The position numbers and the translations under genes are program-made. Source: Thermoplasmatota archaeon (GTDB lineage: Archaea > Thermoplasmatota > Thermoplasmata > Thermoplasmatales > Thermoplasmataceae). Taken from it: a stretch of 34,075 nt of DNA. The stretch is from NCBI GenBank assembly GCA_023488885.1, contig JAMDDH010000016.1:1-34075 (forward strand). The letters are read 5' to 3'. Each line of letters opens with the position of its first letter. The stretch's first letter is position 1. A model generated the notes under the pieces. That model did no database searches. It saw only the letters and a program-made list of their open reading frames with translations, and was not told where the DNA came from. This document shows, piece by piece, positions 23,868 through 31,823 of the stretch.

Positions 23868-24482
23868 TCAGGCTTTCACTTTCTTGAGGTACCATCTTTC
23901 GGCACCCGCTTCCTTCTCTCGTTCAATAGCGCCCTTGAATGTATTGGGTGCAGATGCAATTCCGTCGTTTCCAGGCTCCCAGTTTGCTCCTGTAGCCAGT
24001 TTCTTGTCCCAGTTGAATTGCAGAGCCTTGATTACCCTCATGATCTCCCTAATGTTTCTTCCCACTTCTGCAGGATAGTAAATCATCCATCTCACGACCT
24101 GATTTGGATCAATTATGAATACCCCCCTTACAGTGACCCCGACTTTCTCATCCATCATGTTGTATTCCCTGGCTACTTCTTTCTCAAGGTCCGCTATAAC
24201 GGGGAACGGGACCTCTATACCGTATTTGTCTTTGATGTCCTTTAGCCATGCAATGTGGCTGTATATGCTGTCAACACTGAGTCCGATGAGTTCAACGCCG
24301 AGTTTCTTGAAATCATTATAGCTTTCTGAAAACGCCATGAATTCTGTTGTGCAGACAGGTGTGAAATCAGCCGGGTGGGAGAAAAGGAGAACCCATTTTC
24401 CCTTGTAGCTGGAGAATGTAATTGGTCCCTGTGTGGTATTCATGGTAAAATCCGGTGCTTTTTGTCCTAGATGTACAGGCAT
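23868..24482 (-). CDS. Peroxiredoxin, 1-Cys (Prx6-type)
   Basis: Thiol peroxidase of 204 residues that reduces H2O2 and organic peroxides. The active site is HPADFTPVCTTEF with the peroxidatic Cys44; this is the only cysteine in the protein, so a 1-Cys mechanism with an external reductant is indicated. The Prx6-type C-terminal part is present, including ATGANWEPGNDG, where the family usually has 'PANW.PGD'. The ATG at 24482 is preceded by a GGTGAT ribosome-binding site and, further up, an AATATATTAAAAG TATA candidate. hemB ends upstream on the same strand with a 66-base gap. Confidence 0.94.
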   Translation of the reverse strand: MPVHLGQKAPDFTMNTTQGPITFSSYKGKWVLLFSHPADFTPVCTTEFMAFSESYNDFKKLGVELIGLSVDSIYSHIAWLKDIKDKYGIEVPFPVIADLEKEVAREYNMMDEKVGVTVRGVFIIDPNQVVRWMIYYPAEVGRNIREIMRVIKALQFNWDKKLATGANWEPGNDGIASAPNTFKGAIEREKEAGAERWYLKKVKA

Positions 24483-24548
24483 GTTTATATCACCAAGTCG
24501 ATATTTACTTTTAATATATTAATGATGAAGATAGGTGCAAGCGACATT

Positions 24549-25514
24549 CTACGAGTTAAGCTTTTCTGCCAGGTATTTGGCGAAATAAGTGATTACGATA
24601 TCTGCACCTGCTCTGAAAATAGAATTAATGGATTCAATTATCGCTCCCTCTGACAGAAAGCCGTTGTCAACGGCATTCTTAATCATGCTGTATTCCCCGC
24701 TTACACTGTATGCTGCAATCGGGTGATCAAATCTCTCTCTCGCCATCCTGATCACATCAAGATAGAAGAGCGCTGGTTTGACCATTATAATCTCGGCGCC
24801 TTCCGCAAGGTCGAGTTCTATTTCACGCATAGCCTCACGGGAATTGCGTGCGTCCATCTGGTATGTTTTCCTGTCCCCGAAGCTCGGAGTAGATTCCGCG
24901 GCATCACGGAAAGGACCGTACATCGTTGAAGCGTACTTGGCGCTGTATGCCATTACTGGCAGGTTCTCATAGCCATTATTATCGAGAACTTCTCTAATTG
25001 CTGCAACCTGGCCGTCCATCATCCCGCTGGGGGCAATAATATCCGCACCTGAAGAAGCATAAGAAAGGGCTATCTTCTGATAGACTTTGAGAGTCTCGTC
25101 GTTGTCAACGTACTGACCCTTAAGGATTCCGCAGTGTCCATGGCTGGTGTACTCACACATGCACAGATCAGCCACCACAGTCAGACCAGTGTTCTCCTTC
25201 GCTATCCTGATCGATCTTTGTACGACTCCATCTTGGTCAAAAGCTGAACTTCCTGTTTCGTTTTTACTTGAAGGAATTCCAAAGAACAATACGCCATTTA
25301 CGCCGGATGATTCAAGTTCATCGAGGTGAATGCTGAGACCATTGACGGGATATCTCGAAATTCCGGGCATTGATTTTACGGGTTTCGGTTTCTCAGTGGT
25401 CTCGTCCGCAAATACTGGCATTATCAATTTCCGTGGATCAATAGAACTCTCAGACACAAGATCCCTGATGGTCTGTGAAGTTCTGAGACGTCTTGGCCTG
25501 TTGACTGGAAACAT
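24549..25514 (-). CDS. hemB: Delta-aminolevulinic acid dehydratase (porphobilinogen synthase)
   Basis: Condenses two aminolevulinate molecules to porphobilinogen, the second step of tetrapyrrole synthesis; cytosolic. The 321-residue protein has both active-site lysines, in MAYSAKYAST and in IIMVKPALFYLD (the Schiff-base Lys), and the zinc-type cysteine cluster ADLCMCEYTSHGHCGIL with three Cys, which points to a zinc and not a magnesium enzyme. It stands apart from other heme genes here. A TATA-like TTTAATTGT about 25 bases upstream suggests a leaderless message and is shared with the divergent gene at 25568. Confidence 0.95.
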   Translation of the reverse strand: MFPVNRPRRLRTSQTIRDLVSESSIDPRKLIMPVFADETTEKPKPVKSMPGISRYPVNGLSIHLDELESSGVNGVLFFGIPSSKNETGSSAFDQDGVVQRSIRIAKENTGLTVVADLCMCEYTSHGHCGILKGQYVDNDETLKVYQKIALSYASSGADIIAPSGMMDGQVAAIREVLDNNGYENLPVMAYSAKYASTMYGPFRDAAESTPSFGDRKTYQMDARNSREAMREIELDLAEGAEIIMVKPALFYLDVIRMARERFDHPIAAYSVSGEYSMIKNAVDNGFLSEGAIIESINSIFRAGADIVITYFAKYLAEKLNS

Positions 25515-25533
25515 AAAGCATAAATCGGGAGCT

Positions 25534-25544
25534 ACAATTAAACC
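25534..25544. promoter_or_regulatory. Single TATA-like element between divergent hemB and the gene at 25568
   Basis: The 53 bases between the two starts contain one AT element (ACAATTAAACC) lying about 25-28 bases from each start, in the position of a TATA box for both directions. The two transcripts could compete for it. Inferred from spacing. Confidence 0.4.
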
Positions 25545-25567
25545 TTCTCTGAAAGTTTAGTGATATC

Positions 25568-25939
25568 ATGTTCAAAGTGAGGTCCCAGGGTATACTTGTC
25601 TTGCCTTTCAAGCAGATAAGTGAACTCTTGAAAGTTGCCGAATCCGATAGCAGTGTGTTCCAGAAAGCACGATCCCATGTCATATCCGGGCTTGGCAGCA
25701 CTCACCATGAAGTACTTGGTGAACCATCCATCAGTTTTGAAATTACCGGAAATAGGGTCATAACAAACTGTATAGCACAGGGAAAAGACCTGAAGGCAGC
25801 ACTCAAAGCTTCCTTCAATCTTGTGTTCTCAGTTCTGGAGGAGCTTCTGTCTCATTCGCTGGGGAACAGCGATATAGAAAACGAAGATGCGCTCATAGCG
25901 ATAAGGGATATAGTGATTCTTGGGGTAGAAGAAATTTAG
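25568..25939 (+). CDS. Unrecognised 123-residue protein
   Basis: A small soluble protein I cannot assign firmly. The central part, EITGNRVITNCIAQGKDLKAALKASF and the helix after it, has a strand followed by a long helix reminiscent of the Pcc1 subunit of KEOPS ('...A.D...LRA.lNS...'), but the match is weak and the N-terminal 60 residues do not fit. No membrane helix or metal motif. It starts at ATG 25568 with a weak AGTGATATC before it, and its last four bases overlap the convergent KaiC-like gene. Divergent from hemB. Confidence 0.7.
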   Translation: MFKVRSQGILVLPFKQISELLKVAESDSSVFQKARSHVISGLGSTHHEVLGEPSISFEITGNRVITNCIAQGKDLKAALKASFNLVFSVLEELLSHSLGNSDIENEDALIAIRDIVILGVEEI

Positions 25940-27378
25940 ACCAGCTCGTACAACTTGAGGTTAGGCCATGCGTTTTGGTCATACTGAGGAATGGCAGCAT
26001 ACGAGGTCATTGGTGCTGAATTAACAACGGTGTATCCGCTGACTTCCCTGAAGTGTATGGTCATGCTCGGATAGTTGCTGATTTTGCCATAATACTCATC
26101 GTCGGTAATGATTATAATTGCTCCCGTTGTTCTTATGCCATTTATCAGATTGACAAGGTCGCCAAAGAAGTCGGGTCCGTAAGTAAACATAAGGAAGTCT
26201 GTTGAAAAGAAGTACAGATCGGGTCTGGATGAAGACGACATGAAGAAATCGATAACGTCATTCGGGAAGTCCTCCACTATGCTTTTCCCCTCGAGATTGA
26301 TGACAAAAGAATTCGCACGTTTAGATTTTTCAGCAGTTATATAATGCTTCATTGTTTCGGAGTCAAGGGAATCCACGAGTATTCTGGACGTTTCATAACT
26401 GCTTGAAGTTGCATCGATAACTCCCCTTCCTTCAATAACTGCACTCTTGATCAGGTTGTTCTTAACCAGGTTCACAACATCATTTACGACGTTTGAATTA
26501 TCCTTACGATGAAGCATTAGAACCGATCCGAGAGGAATGGACTTGGATTTTGTAGGCGTCAGCTTTGCCAGATCATCCGTGTCAAGAATCACCTCAAACT
26601 GCTCATGTTCAGCCTTTTTCTCATACTTTATCTTCTTGTCAGGGTAGGTAATTACGTTATGATTCAGAGGGGCGAACTTTCCGTCTTTCAAGGTATAAAG
26701 GAATATTGGGGTCGAACCTAGGGATATCCCTCTAAGTTTCTCTATAACCGAACTTCTGGTAAGGAAGTCGTCCTCAATGAAATAATTCATGGAGATTACC
26801 CCATCCGCAAAGTATTCAAGCTTCTGGTTCGCATCGGCTTCCAGGATAGCAATTACATTTGCACCGGACTTCTCAACGAGATCAGAATGGATCATGGAGA
26901 AAAGCAGGAGGTTGTTTATGTCATATTTCTCGGAAAGGGCTTCCATAGAATCTATAACGATCAGAGGCGCATTTCCAGCATTCGAATCCACAAACTCGTA
27001 AAGTGCCCTGATTTCCGGCAACAGATCCGTTATATTTAGTATCAGACCGTTCTCCATGCCGTTTGAGACTTTTCCCTCTTCAATCATCCTTTCCAGCTTC
27101 TGTAGAGATTCAGTGCTGACGTTTATGGTCTCGCCCTTTAAGGAAGAAGCAAGATTCTTCAGGGATACATCCTTCAGCCACGGATAGGTCAACTGCAGTG
27201 CCTCATCAGAATATCTTGCAGAGAGGTAGCAAACGGGAACCTTATCCATGATGGATTCTATGTAGCTGAGCGCAAATGTGGTTTTGCCTGCACCAGGCTT
27301 GCCTTTCACTACAAGAGACTTACCGTACTTCTGATTGAAAAATTTGTCCAGAAGTCCCATCAGTCCCTCTTTTTTCAT
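25936..27378 (-). CDS. KaiC/RAD55-like ATPase with a degenerate second RecA-like half
   Basis: 480 residues. The first half (about 1-240) is a KaiC/GvpD-type RecA-fold ATPase: Walker A GKPGAGKTT at 26-34, Walker B PLIVIDS with Asp143, and the terminal KLRG-like block LRGISLGSTPIFLYTL (about 215-230). The second half (about 275-480) starts with SIPLGSVLMLHRKDNSN, a pattern like the entry strand and P-loop of a second KaiC domain but without the GK[ST] residues, and later has RPDLYFFSTDF resembling a Walker B strand. It would thus be a two-domain KaiC-like protein with one dead ATPase site; the second-domain reading is inference. An AGAGGA site precedes the ATG, and the DUF835 gene ends four bases upstream. 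A signalling or scaffold role is plausible, with no known substrate. Confidence 0.8.
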   Translation of the reverse strand: MKKEGLMGLLDKFFNQKYGKSLVVKGKPGAGKTTFALSYIESIMDKVPVCYLSARYSDEALQLTYPWLKDVSLKNLASSLKGETINVSTESLQKLERMIEEGKVSNGMENGLILNITDLLPEIRALYEFVDSNAGNAPLIVIDSMEALSEKYDINNLLLFSMIHSDLVEKSGANVIAILEADANQKLEYFADGVISMNYFIEDDFLTRSSVIEKLRGISLGSTPIFLYTLKDGKFAPLNHNVITYPDKKIKYEKKAEHEQFEVILDTDDLAKLTPTKSKSIPLGSVLMLHRKDNSNVVNDVVNLVKNNLIKSAVIEGRGVIDATSSSYETSRILVDSLDSETMKHYITAEKSKRANSFVINLEGKSIVEDFPNDVIDFFMSSSSRPDLYFFSTDFLMFTYGPDFFGDLVNLINGIRTTGAIIIITDDEYYGKISNYPSMTIHFREVSGYTVVNSAPMTSYAAIPQYDQNAWPNLKLYELV

Positions 27379-27382
27379 ACAA

Positions 27383-28249
27383 TCATTCCTCTAAATCTGT
27401 AATTGTATACGGCTTCCATTCAAGGCAATATCTGGTGATCTGCCCAAACTGGATGTGATCCATAGAACCTTCCCCGAATACCAGTATCAGGTACGCATTT
27501 TTTTCAAGAGCAACGCTCTTGACCTGCTCAAAGGCTCTTGCCACATCGTAGAACGAGTGGTATACAATAAGGAGATCGAAAACATCTATAAATATAATCT
27601 GTGCTTTATTCTCGCTAATTCTTTTAGCTATCGTATCAATGATAAATGTCAGGTTAACTGGCCTGTTTCTCTGTCCACCCATTGAATCGGTAACCCAGAT
27701 GAAATTGTCGTCGGTAAGGATCTCCGGCATCTCAAGTTTTAAGTTGAATCTTGAAACTATCAGTACAGATTCTTTATTGATTTTATCAGAAATCAGCAAA
27801 GACATGAACAGGTTTGTGAGCTCAGGGTTCATATAATAGGTATTGCCCGGGTAAAGGCCATTTTTCGCTAAGTATGTAGTGGCGCCGTTTATGATCTTAA
27901 GCTTACTAATAATATGGCTTGACAGAGCCTGCCTGAGCCTCTTTCTTGTTTCCTCTATATTTTTTGGGTCCAGTATCACGATCTCGGAAGTATATCTTAT
28001 CTTGTCCTCAATTTCAGGTTCGTGTTCCGACATTAGGATAAGAAGGAATTTTCTATTCTCCTGCAGGAACAATTCTTTGTCTTCTTCCTTTATCATCCCG
28101 TTGACGTAATAGATGAGGGAAGAAGGTTGAGTCTTCTCTATGAGGTCTTTTGAAATGTGATCCAGGAGGCGATATTCGATGCCAGTGGGTGCCATTATCT
28201 CATTGAACAGCTTCTCACGCTTCCCGCTTTCATCGTATAGAATAATCAT
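27383..28249 (-). CDS. DUF835 protein with receiver-like N-terminus
   Basis: 288 residues. The C-terminal half (about 130-283) matches DUF835: LYPGNTYYMNPE, then VLIVSRFNLKLEMPEILTDD followed by FIWVTD, then AQIIFIDVFDLLIVYHSFYD, an alpha/beta fold found in archaeal signalling proteins. The first 115 residues (MIILYDESGKREKLF, SSLIYYVNG, FLLILMSE, IVILDPKN) are arranged like a response-regulator receiver, but Asn/Val occupy the place of the phospho-acceptor Asp, so it is probably not phosphorylated. The start is set at ATG 28249: a TATA element (TATATAAAGA, 28274-28283 on this strand) lies about 28 bases upstream. The longer frame from TTG 28264 would abut an AGGAGGT at zero spacing. Tightly linked to the KaiC-like gene. 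Confidence 0.75.
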   Translation of the reverse strand: MIILYDESGKREKLFNEIMAPTGIEYRLLDHISKDLIEKTQPSSLIYYVNGMIKEEDKELFLQENRKFLLILMSEHEPEIEDKIRYTSEIVILDPKNIEETRKRLRQALSSHIISKLKIINGATTYLAKNGLYPGNTYYMNPELTNLFMSLLISDKINKESVLIVSRFNLKLEMPEILTDDNFIWVTDSMGGQRNRPVNLTFIIDTIAKRISENKAQIIFIDVFDLLIVYHSFYDVARAFEQVKSVALEKNAYLILVFGEGSMDHIQFGQITRYCLEWKPYTITDLEE

Positions 28250-28373
28250 TACTAAGTTAAGCAAACCTCCTCTTTATATAATTTTTACCATTGTTATAAT
28301 TTTCTACTTGCCAGCGTTCATTGCACGAAGACCCGGATTAATTTCTTGTCGAGGCAAACACATGGCAATACAA

Positions 28374-28386
28374 CAAATTTAAGAGG
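28374..28386 (+). promoter_or_regulatory. Probable TATA box of malate dehydrogenase
   Basis: ACAAATTTAAGAG is centred about 26 bases before the ATG at 28406, which supports that ATG as the start of a leaderless message and argues against the longer frame from 28346, whose extra 20 residues would overlap this element. Confidence 0.45.
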
Positions 28387-28405
28387 TTTACAGCGATTTT
28401 CCCTT

Positions 28406-29380
28406 ATGGTAAGGAAAAAAATTTCCGTCATAGGTGCTGGAAACGTTGGAGCTACCGTGGCACAATTTCTGGCGATGAAGGAATTAGGAGACGTATACCT
28501 TTTTGACGTTGTTGACGGCGTGCCTGAGGGCAAAGCCCTGGACATCCTTGAAGGACTTCCTCACTGGGGAGCGGATGTCATGGTCAAGGGGTTTACTACT
28601 GTAAATCCCGAAGCATACAAAAATCTTGAGAATTCCGATGTAGTGGTTATAACGGCAGGTCTTGCCAGAAAACCGGGAATGAGCCGGGATGATCTCCTGA
28701 ACAAGAATCTTGAGATCATGTCAGATGTAGCCAGGAATGTGAAAAAATACAGTCCAAATTCAAAAGTCGTGATTGTATCGAATCCAGCAGATATAATGGC
28801 CTACGCGTTCCAGAAAGTCTCCGGCATGAAACCCGAGAGCATAATCGGTCTCGGAGGATCTTTAGACAGCGCGAGGTTCAGAACATTTCTTGCCGAGGAA
28901 CTCCATGTATCCGTTGAGGATGTCAACGCCTTTGTTATTGGCGGACACGGCGATGATATGGTACCATTCATCAGATACTCCAACGTGGCTGGGATACCAA
29001 TTTCCAACCTGCTGAGCAAAGAAAAAATAGAAGAGATCGTGAAGAGAACCAGATTCGGGGGAGGAGAAATTGTGAATTACCTCAAGACGGGCAGTGCTTA
29101 CTATGCTCCCGGTATTTCCATTACCGCCATGGTGGAATCGATAATAAAAGGAAAGGAGAGAATAATTCCGTGTGCGGCATACATCAGCGGCGAGCACTCA
29201 AAACACTACGGGATCAAGAACCTGTTTATAGGCGTACCCATTAGAATCGGGGAGAACTGTGTTGAACAGATATACGACATTGATTTCAGCAATGAAGAAA
29301 AAGCATTGTGGGACAAGACAGTCGAGTCCGTAACAGCAAGCTGTGCCAAGGTGGATGAGTTCCTCAAATCATCCCATTAA
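28406..29380 (+). CDS. mdh: Malate dehydrogenase (LDH-like type)
   Basis: NAD-dependent oxidation of malate to oxaloacetate, cytosolic TCA-cycle enzyme of 324 residues. The Rossmann motif ISVIGAGNVGATVAQF lies at the N-terminus, and the Asp at the end of the second strand (LFDVVDG) favours NAD. Substrate-binding arginines are in ARKPGMSRDDL and LDSARFR, and the catalytic His is in VIGGHGDDMVPF. The ARKPGMSR loop with Arg at the specificity position favours malate over lactate. The 60 bases before ATG 28406 are open in frame but contain the promoter. Its stop overlaps the queC stop on the other strand. Confidence 0.93.
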   Translation: MVRKKISVIGAGNVGATVAQFLAMKELGDVYLFDVVDGVPEGKALDILEGLPHWGADVMVKGFTTVNPEAYKNLENSDVVVITAGLARKPGMSRDDLLNKNLEIMSDVARNVKKYSPNSKVVIVSNPADIMAYAFQKVSGMKPESIIGLGGSLDSARFRTFLAEELHVSVEDVNAFVIGGHGDDMVPFIRYSNVAGIPISNLLSKEKIEEIVKRTRFGGGEIVNYLKTGSAYYAPGISITAMVESIIKGKERIIPCAAYISGEHSKHYGIKNLFIGVPIRIGENCVEQIYDIDFSNEEKALWDKTVESVTASCAKVDEFLKSSH

Positions 29381-30093
29381 TTTTTTTTCCGTGTTTTTAA
29401 GTATTTTTCGTAAAAATCAGGATATTTTTTATATTTAATTGGATCTTCAAGTTCTGCACCCATGAACCCCTGCAACCTCAACAGGCAGGAATCGCATTCT
29501 CCGCATGCTTCATCGCCCCCCTCGTAGCATGAAGACGTGAGCTCATAGGGTACTCCCAGACTCTTCCCCAGTTTGATGATCTCAGACTTCTTGAGATATT
29601 GCAGGGGCACCTTGATCTTGAAACCTTTCCTGTTACCAAGATCTGTTCCTATGTTCAGTGCATTTTCAAACGCATTGTAGAATTCCGGTCGGCAATCCGG
29701 GTATCCGGAGTAGTCAAGGGCGTTTGCACCTATGAAAATTGTACTGGACCCATGGCTTTCAGCAAACGATGCTGCCATGGACAGGAAGATGATGTTGCGG
29801 GAAGGGACGTAAGTGTTCGGTATGCTGTCGCTGATATTTTTCAGATCTCTCTTCTCCACATCACCATGGCCGGTCAGTGCGCTCTTGGAGAGATCGTTGA
29901 GATTGATGCTGGCAACTATTCTGGGAACGTTGAACACTTGGGCTAACTTTTCAGACGAAACTAGTTCCTTCATATGCCTCTGCCCATAATTGAAACTTAT
30001 TGCATAGCACTGGTAACCCTTCGATATGGCGTATGCCAGGACAGTGGCTGAATCAAGCCCTCCGGACAGGAGGCAAACTGCCTTTTCACCCAT
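29377..30093 (-). CDS. queC: 7-cyano-7-deazaguanine (preQ0) synthase
   Basis: ATP-dependent enzyme that converts 7-carboxy-7-deazaguanine to preQ0, the precursor of archaeosine in archaeal tRNA. The PP-loop is at the N-terminus (AVCLLSGGLDSATVLAYA), and the C-terminal zinc site is complete: SCYEGGDEACGECDSC with four cysteines. 238 residues, normal length. It overlaps the end of queD by eight bases, and so is translated from the same message. The 3' end overlaps mdh by four bases. Confidence 0.95.
   Translation of the reverse strand: MGEKAVCLLSGGLDSATVLAYAISKGYQCYAISFNYGQRHMKELVSSEKLAQVFNVPRIVASINLNDLSKSALTGHGDVEKRDLKNISDSIPNTYVPSRNIIFLSMAASFAESHGSSTIFIGANALDYSGYPDCRPEFYNAFENALNIGTDLGNRKGFKIKVPLQYLKKSEIIKLGKSLGVPYELTSSCYEGGDEACGECDSCLLRLQGFMGAELEDPIKYKKYPDFYEKYLKTRKKN
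29381..29388 (+). terminator. T8 run after mdh
   Basis: Eight consecutive T follow the mdh stop codon directly, with T5 runs further on (29394-29398, 29403-29407). This suits archaeal U-tract termination. The run lies within the end of queC on the other strand. Confidence 0.45.
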
Positions 30094-30562
30094 TGATGGC
30101 AGACTCCTGGCAAGTGCACTGTCCCGGCCCCTCGTAGATGCAAATCCGAGCCTTTTTCAAATTACTGTATCCCTTCAATTTCTCTACAAATTTTCCGAGT
30201 ACGTAGTCTGCAATCATCTCACTGGAAGTCATGGAACGATCAAGCAGAAAGACATCAGAAGCAGGAAATACATACTCTTTTAGGTTATATTTTACGATGC
30301 ATTTCCCGGAGTTGCACACAACTTCAGAATATCCCGGATTCCGTGGCACAAGTACCTTATGATCCATTTCATCAACAATGAGTCGCAGTGTTGATTTAAC
30401 AATACCATAATCAATCAGGATCCCGTCAACGGGATCACCTTCCAGTTCCAGGCCAACGGAATAGTCATGGCCGTGCAGCCTCGAGCACTTTTCGATGGTA
30501 GGTATGAAATGAGCAGCAGAAAAGCTGATTCTGTTCAAATTTCCGTCTATTCGCAGGAACAT
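30086..30562 (-). CDS. queD: 6-carboxy-5,6,7,8-tetrahydropterin synthase (QueD/PTPS family)
   Basis: Converts dihydroneopterin triphosphate to carboxytetrahydropterin in the preQ0/archaeosine pathway, consistent with queC directly downstream. Zinc-binding His residues are in FSAAHF and RLHGHDY, and the CSRLHGH order places the catalytic Cys as in QueD. DEMDHKVL and IYEGPG are further family blocks. The Cys-rich tail (QCTCQE) is unusual. I take the ATG at 30562 as start (158 residues): a TTAAAATTATAA element lies about 28 bases upstream, and the family's first strand begins directly after it. The GTG at 30661 would add 33 residues with no homology to the fold and bury that promoter. Confidence 0.88.
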   Translation of the reverse strand: MFLRIDGNLNRISFSAAHFIPTIEKCSRLHGHDYSVGLELEGDPVDGILIDYGIVKSTLRLIVDEMDHKVLVPRNPGYSEVVCNSGKCIVKYNLKEYVFPASDVFLLDRSMTSSEMIADYVLGKFVEKLKGYSNLKKARICIYEGPGQCTCQESAING

Positions 30563-30584
30563 CTGGTCTATAATTGGCTGATAC

Positions 30585-30598
30585 GTTATAATTTTAAT
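30585..30598 (-). promoter_or_regulatory. TATA box for queD-queC
   Basis: On the minus strand the block reads ATTAAAATTATAAC and lies about 23-36 bases before the ATG at 30562, the right window for a leaderless archaeal message. It is the main reason for choosing the shorter queD. Confidence 0.45.
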
Positions 30599-30747
30599 GC
30601 AGTCCTCGTGTCTTGAGTGCCTGGCTGAAGACAGGGCCTGAAAATAATGTTCCTGTGCCACATGTATGCTGGGACACTGGAATTTGTCCGATCACACGAT
30701 TTAAACTAAATACAACTTTGTAATTATAGTGATGGCTCAGTGCATAT

Positions 30748-30822
30748 GGGCGCGTGGCCTAGTCAGGATATGGCAGCAGCCTCCTAAGCTGCAGGTCGGG
30801 GGTCCGAATCCCCCCGCGCCCG
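30748..30822 (+). tRNA. tRNA-Arg (anticodon CCT)
   Basis: A full cloverleaf can be drawn. Acceptor arms GGGCGCG (30748-30754) and CGCGCCC (30815-30821) pair perfectly, with G73 next. The anticodon stem GCAGC/GCTGC encloses the loop CTCCTAA, so the anticodon is CCT, reading AGG (Arg). The T arm is GGGGG-TCCGAAT-CCCCC. The D arm pairs GCC/GGC. No intron is present and the CCA end is not encoded. An AT-rich TGTAATTATA about 30 bases upstream could be the promoter. Confidence 0.95.
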
Positions 30823-30974
30823 CTTTCGGCGGTTTCAAGCCATTTTCAAAATATCTGTACATCCTTAAGCAATCTACGTTGTTCAGCAGATTTTTATGTC
30901 ATTCAGCGGGATTCTGTGCTTCTGCCTTCCTCCGTCATCGGATCAAAAATGAGGAAATGTGGTAAAATAGGCAA

Positions 30975-31724
30975 CTATTGTTCTATTCTAGGGGCTAGCA
31001 GAAAAGATCCTTTAATGAAACTGGAAGGAGTTGATTTGCTCTGCCCGAAGCTGAACTCAATGGTGAGGGGATACTCATCCTTGAAACTGAGCTTCAAATC
31101 ATCGGAAGAAGTCAGTGATTTCACAAGTTTCAGCAGGTATTCCAGTGGATAGGAACTCTTTATGGGGCTCTGGCACTTAATTTCCTTGAGCATGTCCTTG
31201 GTAAGCACCATCTCGGATTCCTCGGAATCAGACATAGAACGGGCTTTGAAGTTTTCTGAACTGAGCGATAACCTTATTGAATCGGAAACATCCTCAGCAG
31301 CCTTCAATCCTTTTTCCAGTTCAGTTTTTGCCAGTACAACATAAAATTCAGAATTAATCTGAGGAACCCGGGGTGTAGTCACGGTACTGTTGTCGAGCAG
31401 GGAAATGCTTTTCACGATTGTATTTATCTCGAACTTCAGTTTCTCCTTTTCCTTGACCAGGGTCACGTGATCGGTCGAACTTGCGAGCCTGATAACTGAT
31501 TTCAACCTCTCAACATCGAGTGAAATTTCCTCTTCCCCTTCTGTCTGGAACTCTATGAAAACTTCCTTCGGGATGTCAATGCTCATCATCGCAACATGGG
31601 CGGGATCGACGGCCTTCACAGATACTCCATTGGCATCAATCTTGAACTTGGCCTCGGTGACAACGGTGTTCAACAGGTCAGCAATTTCTTTGAGATTCTT
31701 TACGGAAATAGTAAGTCGCAGCAT
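30975..31724 (-). CDS. pcn: DNA polymerase sliding clamp PCNA
   Basis: Homotrimeric ring that tethers polymerase, FEN1 and ligase to DNA. The 249 residues have the two-domain clamp pattern: LRLTISVKNLKEIADLLNTV at the start, the basic/Asp block IDANGVSVKAVDPAHVAMMS near 32-51, an interdomain connector around SLLDNSTVTTPRVPQINSE, and a C-terminal IEFSFGQSKSTPSSFIKGSFLLAPRIEQ tail that matches the family end (usually ..YLLAPRIE). Length is standard for archaea. A GGTG lies a few bases upstream of the ATG. Confidence 0.95.
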   Translation of the reverse strand: MLRLTISVKNLKEIADLLNTVVTEAKFKIDANGVSVKAVDPAHVAMMSIDIPKEVFIEFQTEGEEEISLDVERLKSVIRLASSTDHVTLVKEKEKLKFEINTIVKSISLLDNSTVTTPRVPQINSEFYVVLAKTELEKGLKAAEDVSDSIRLSLSSENFKARSMSDSEESEMVLTKDMLKEIKCQSPIKSSYPLEYLLKLVKSLTSSDDLKLSFKDEYPLTIEFSFGQSKSTPSSFIKGSFLLAPRIEQ

Positions 31725-31823
31725 ACGTTACACCAAACAATTCTACTTTAGCCTAAGATAATTGGTTGGATCATAATTAAGGCTTTTCTTGTTTTTTAGG
31801 TAAGATTGAAATAAAAATGCCAT

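Noticed and set aside
30729-30965. Plus-strand frame of 78 codons
   Set aside because: It reads straight through the tRNA-Arg gene.
30823-30974. Integration site (duplicated tRNA 3' end) downstream of tRNA-Arg
   Set aside because: I saw no second copy of the tRNA 3' end in the window and no integrase next to it.
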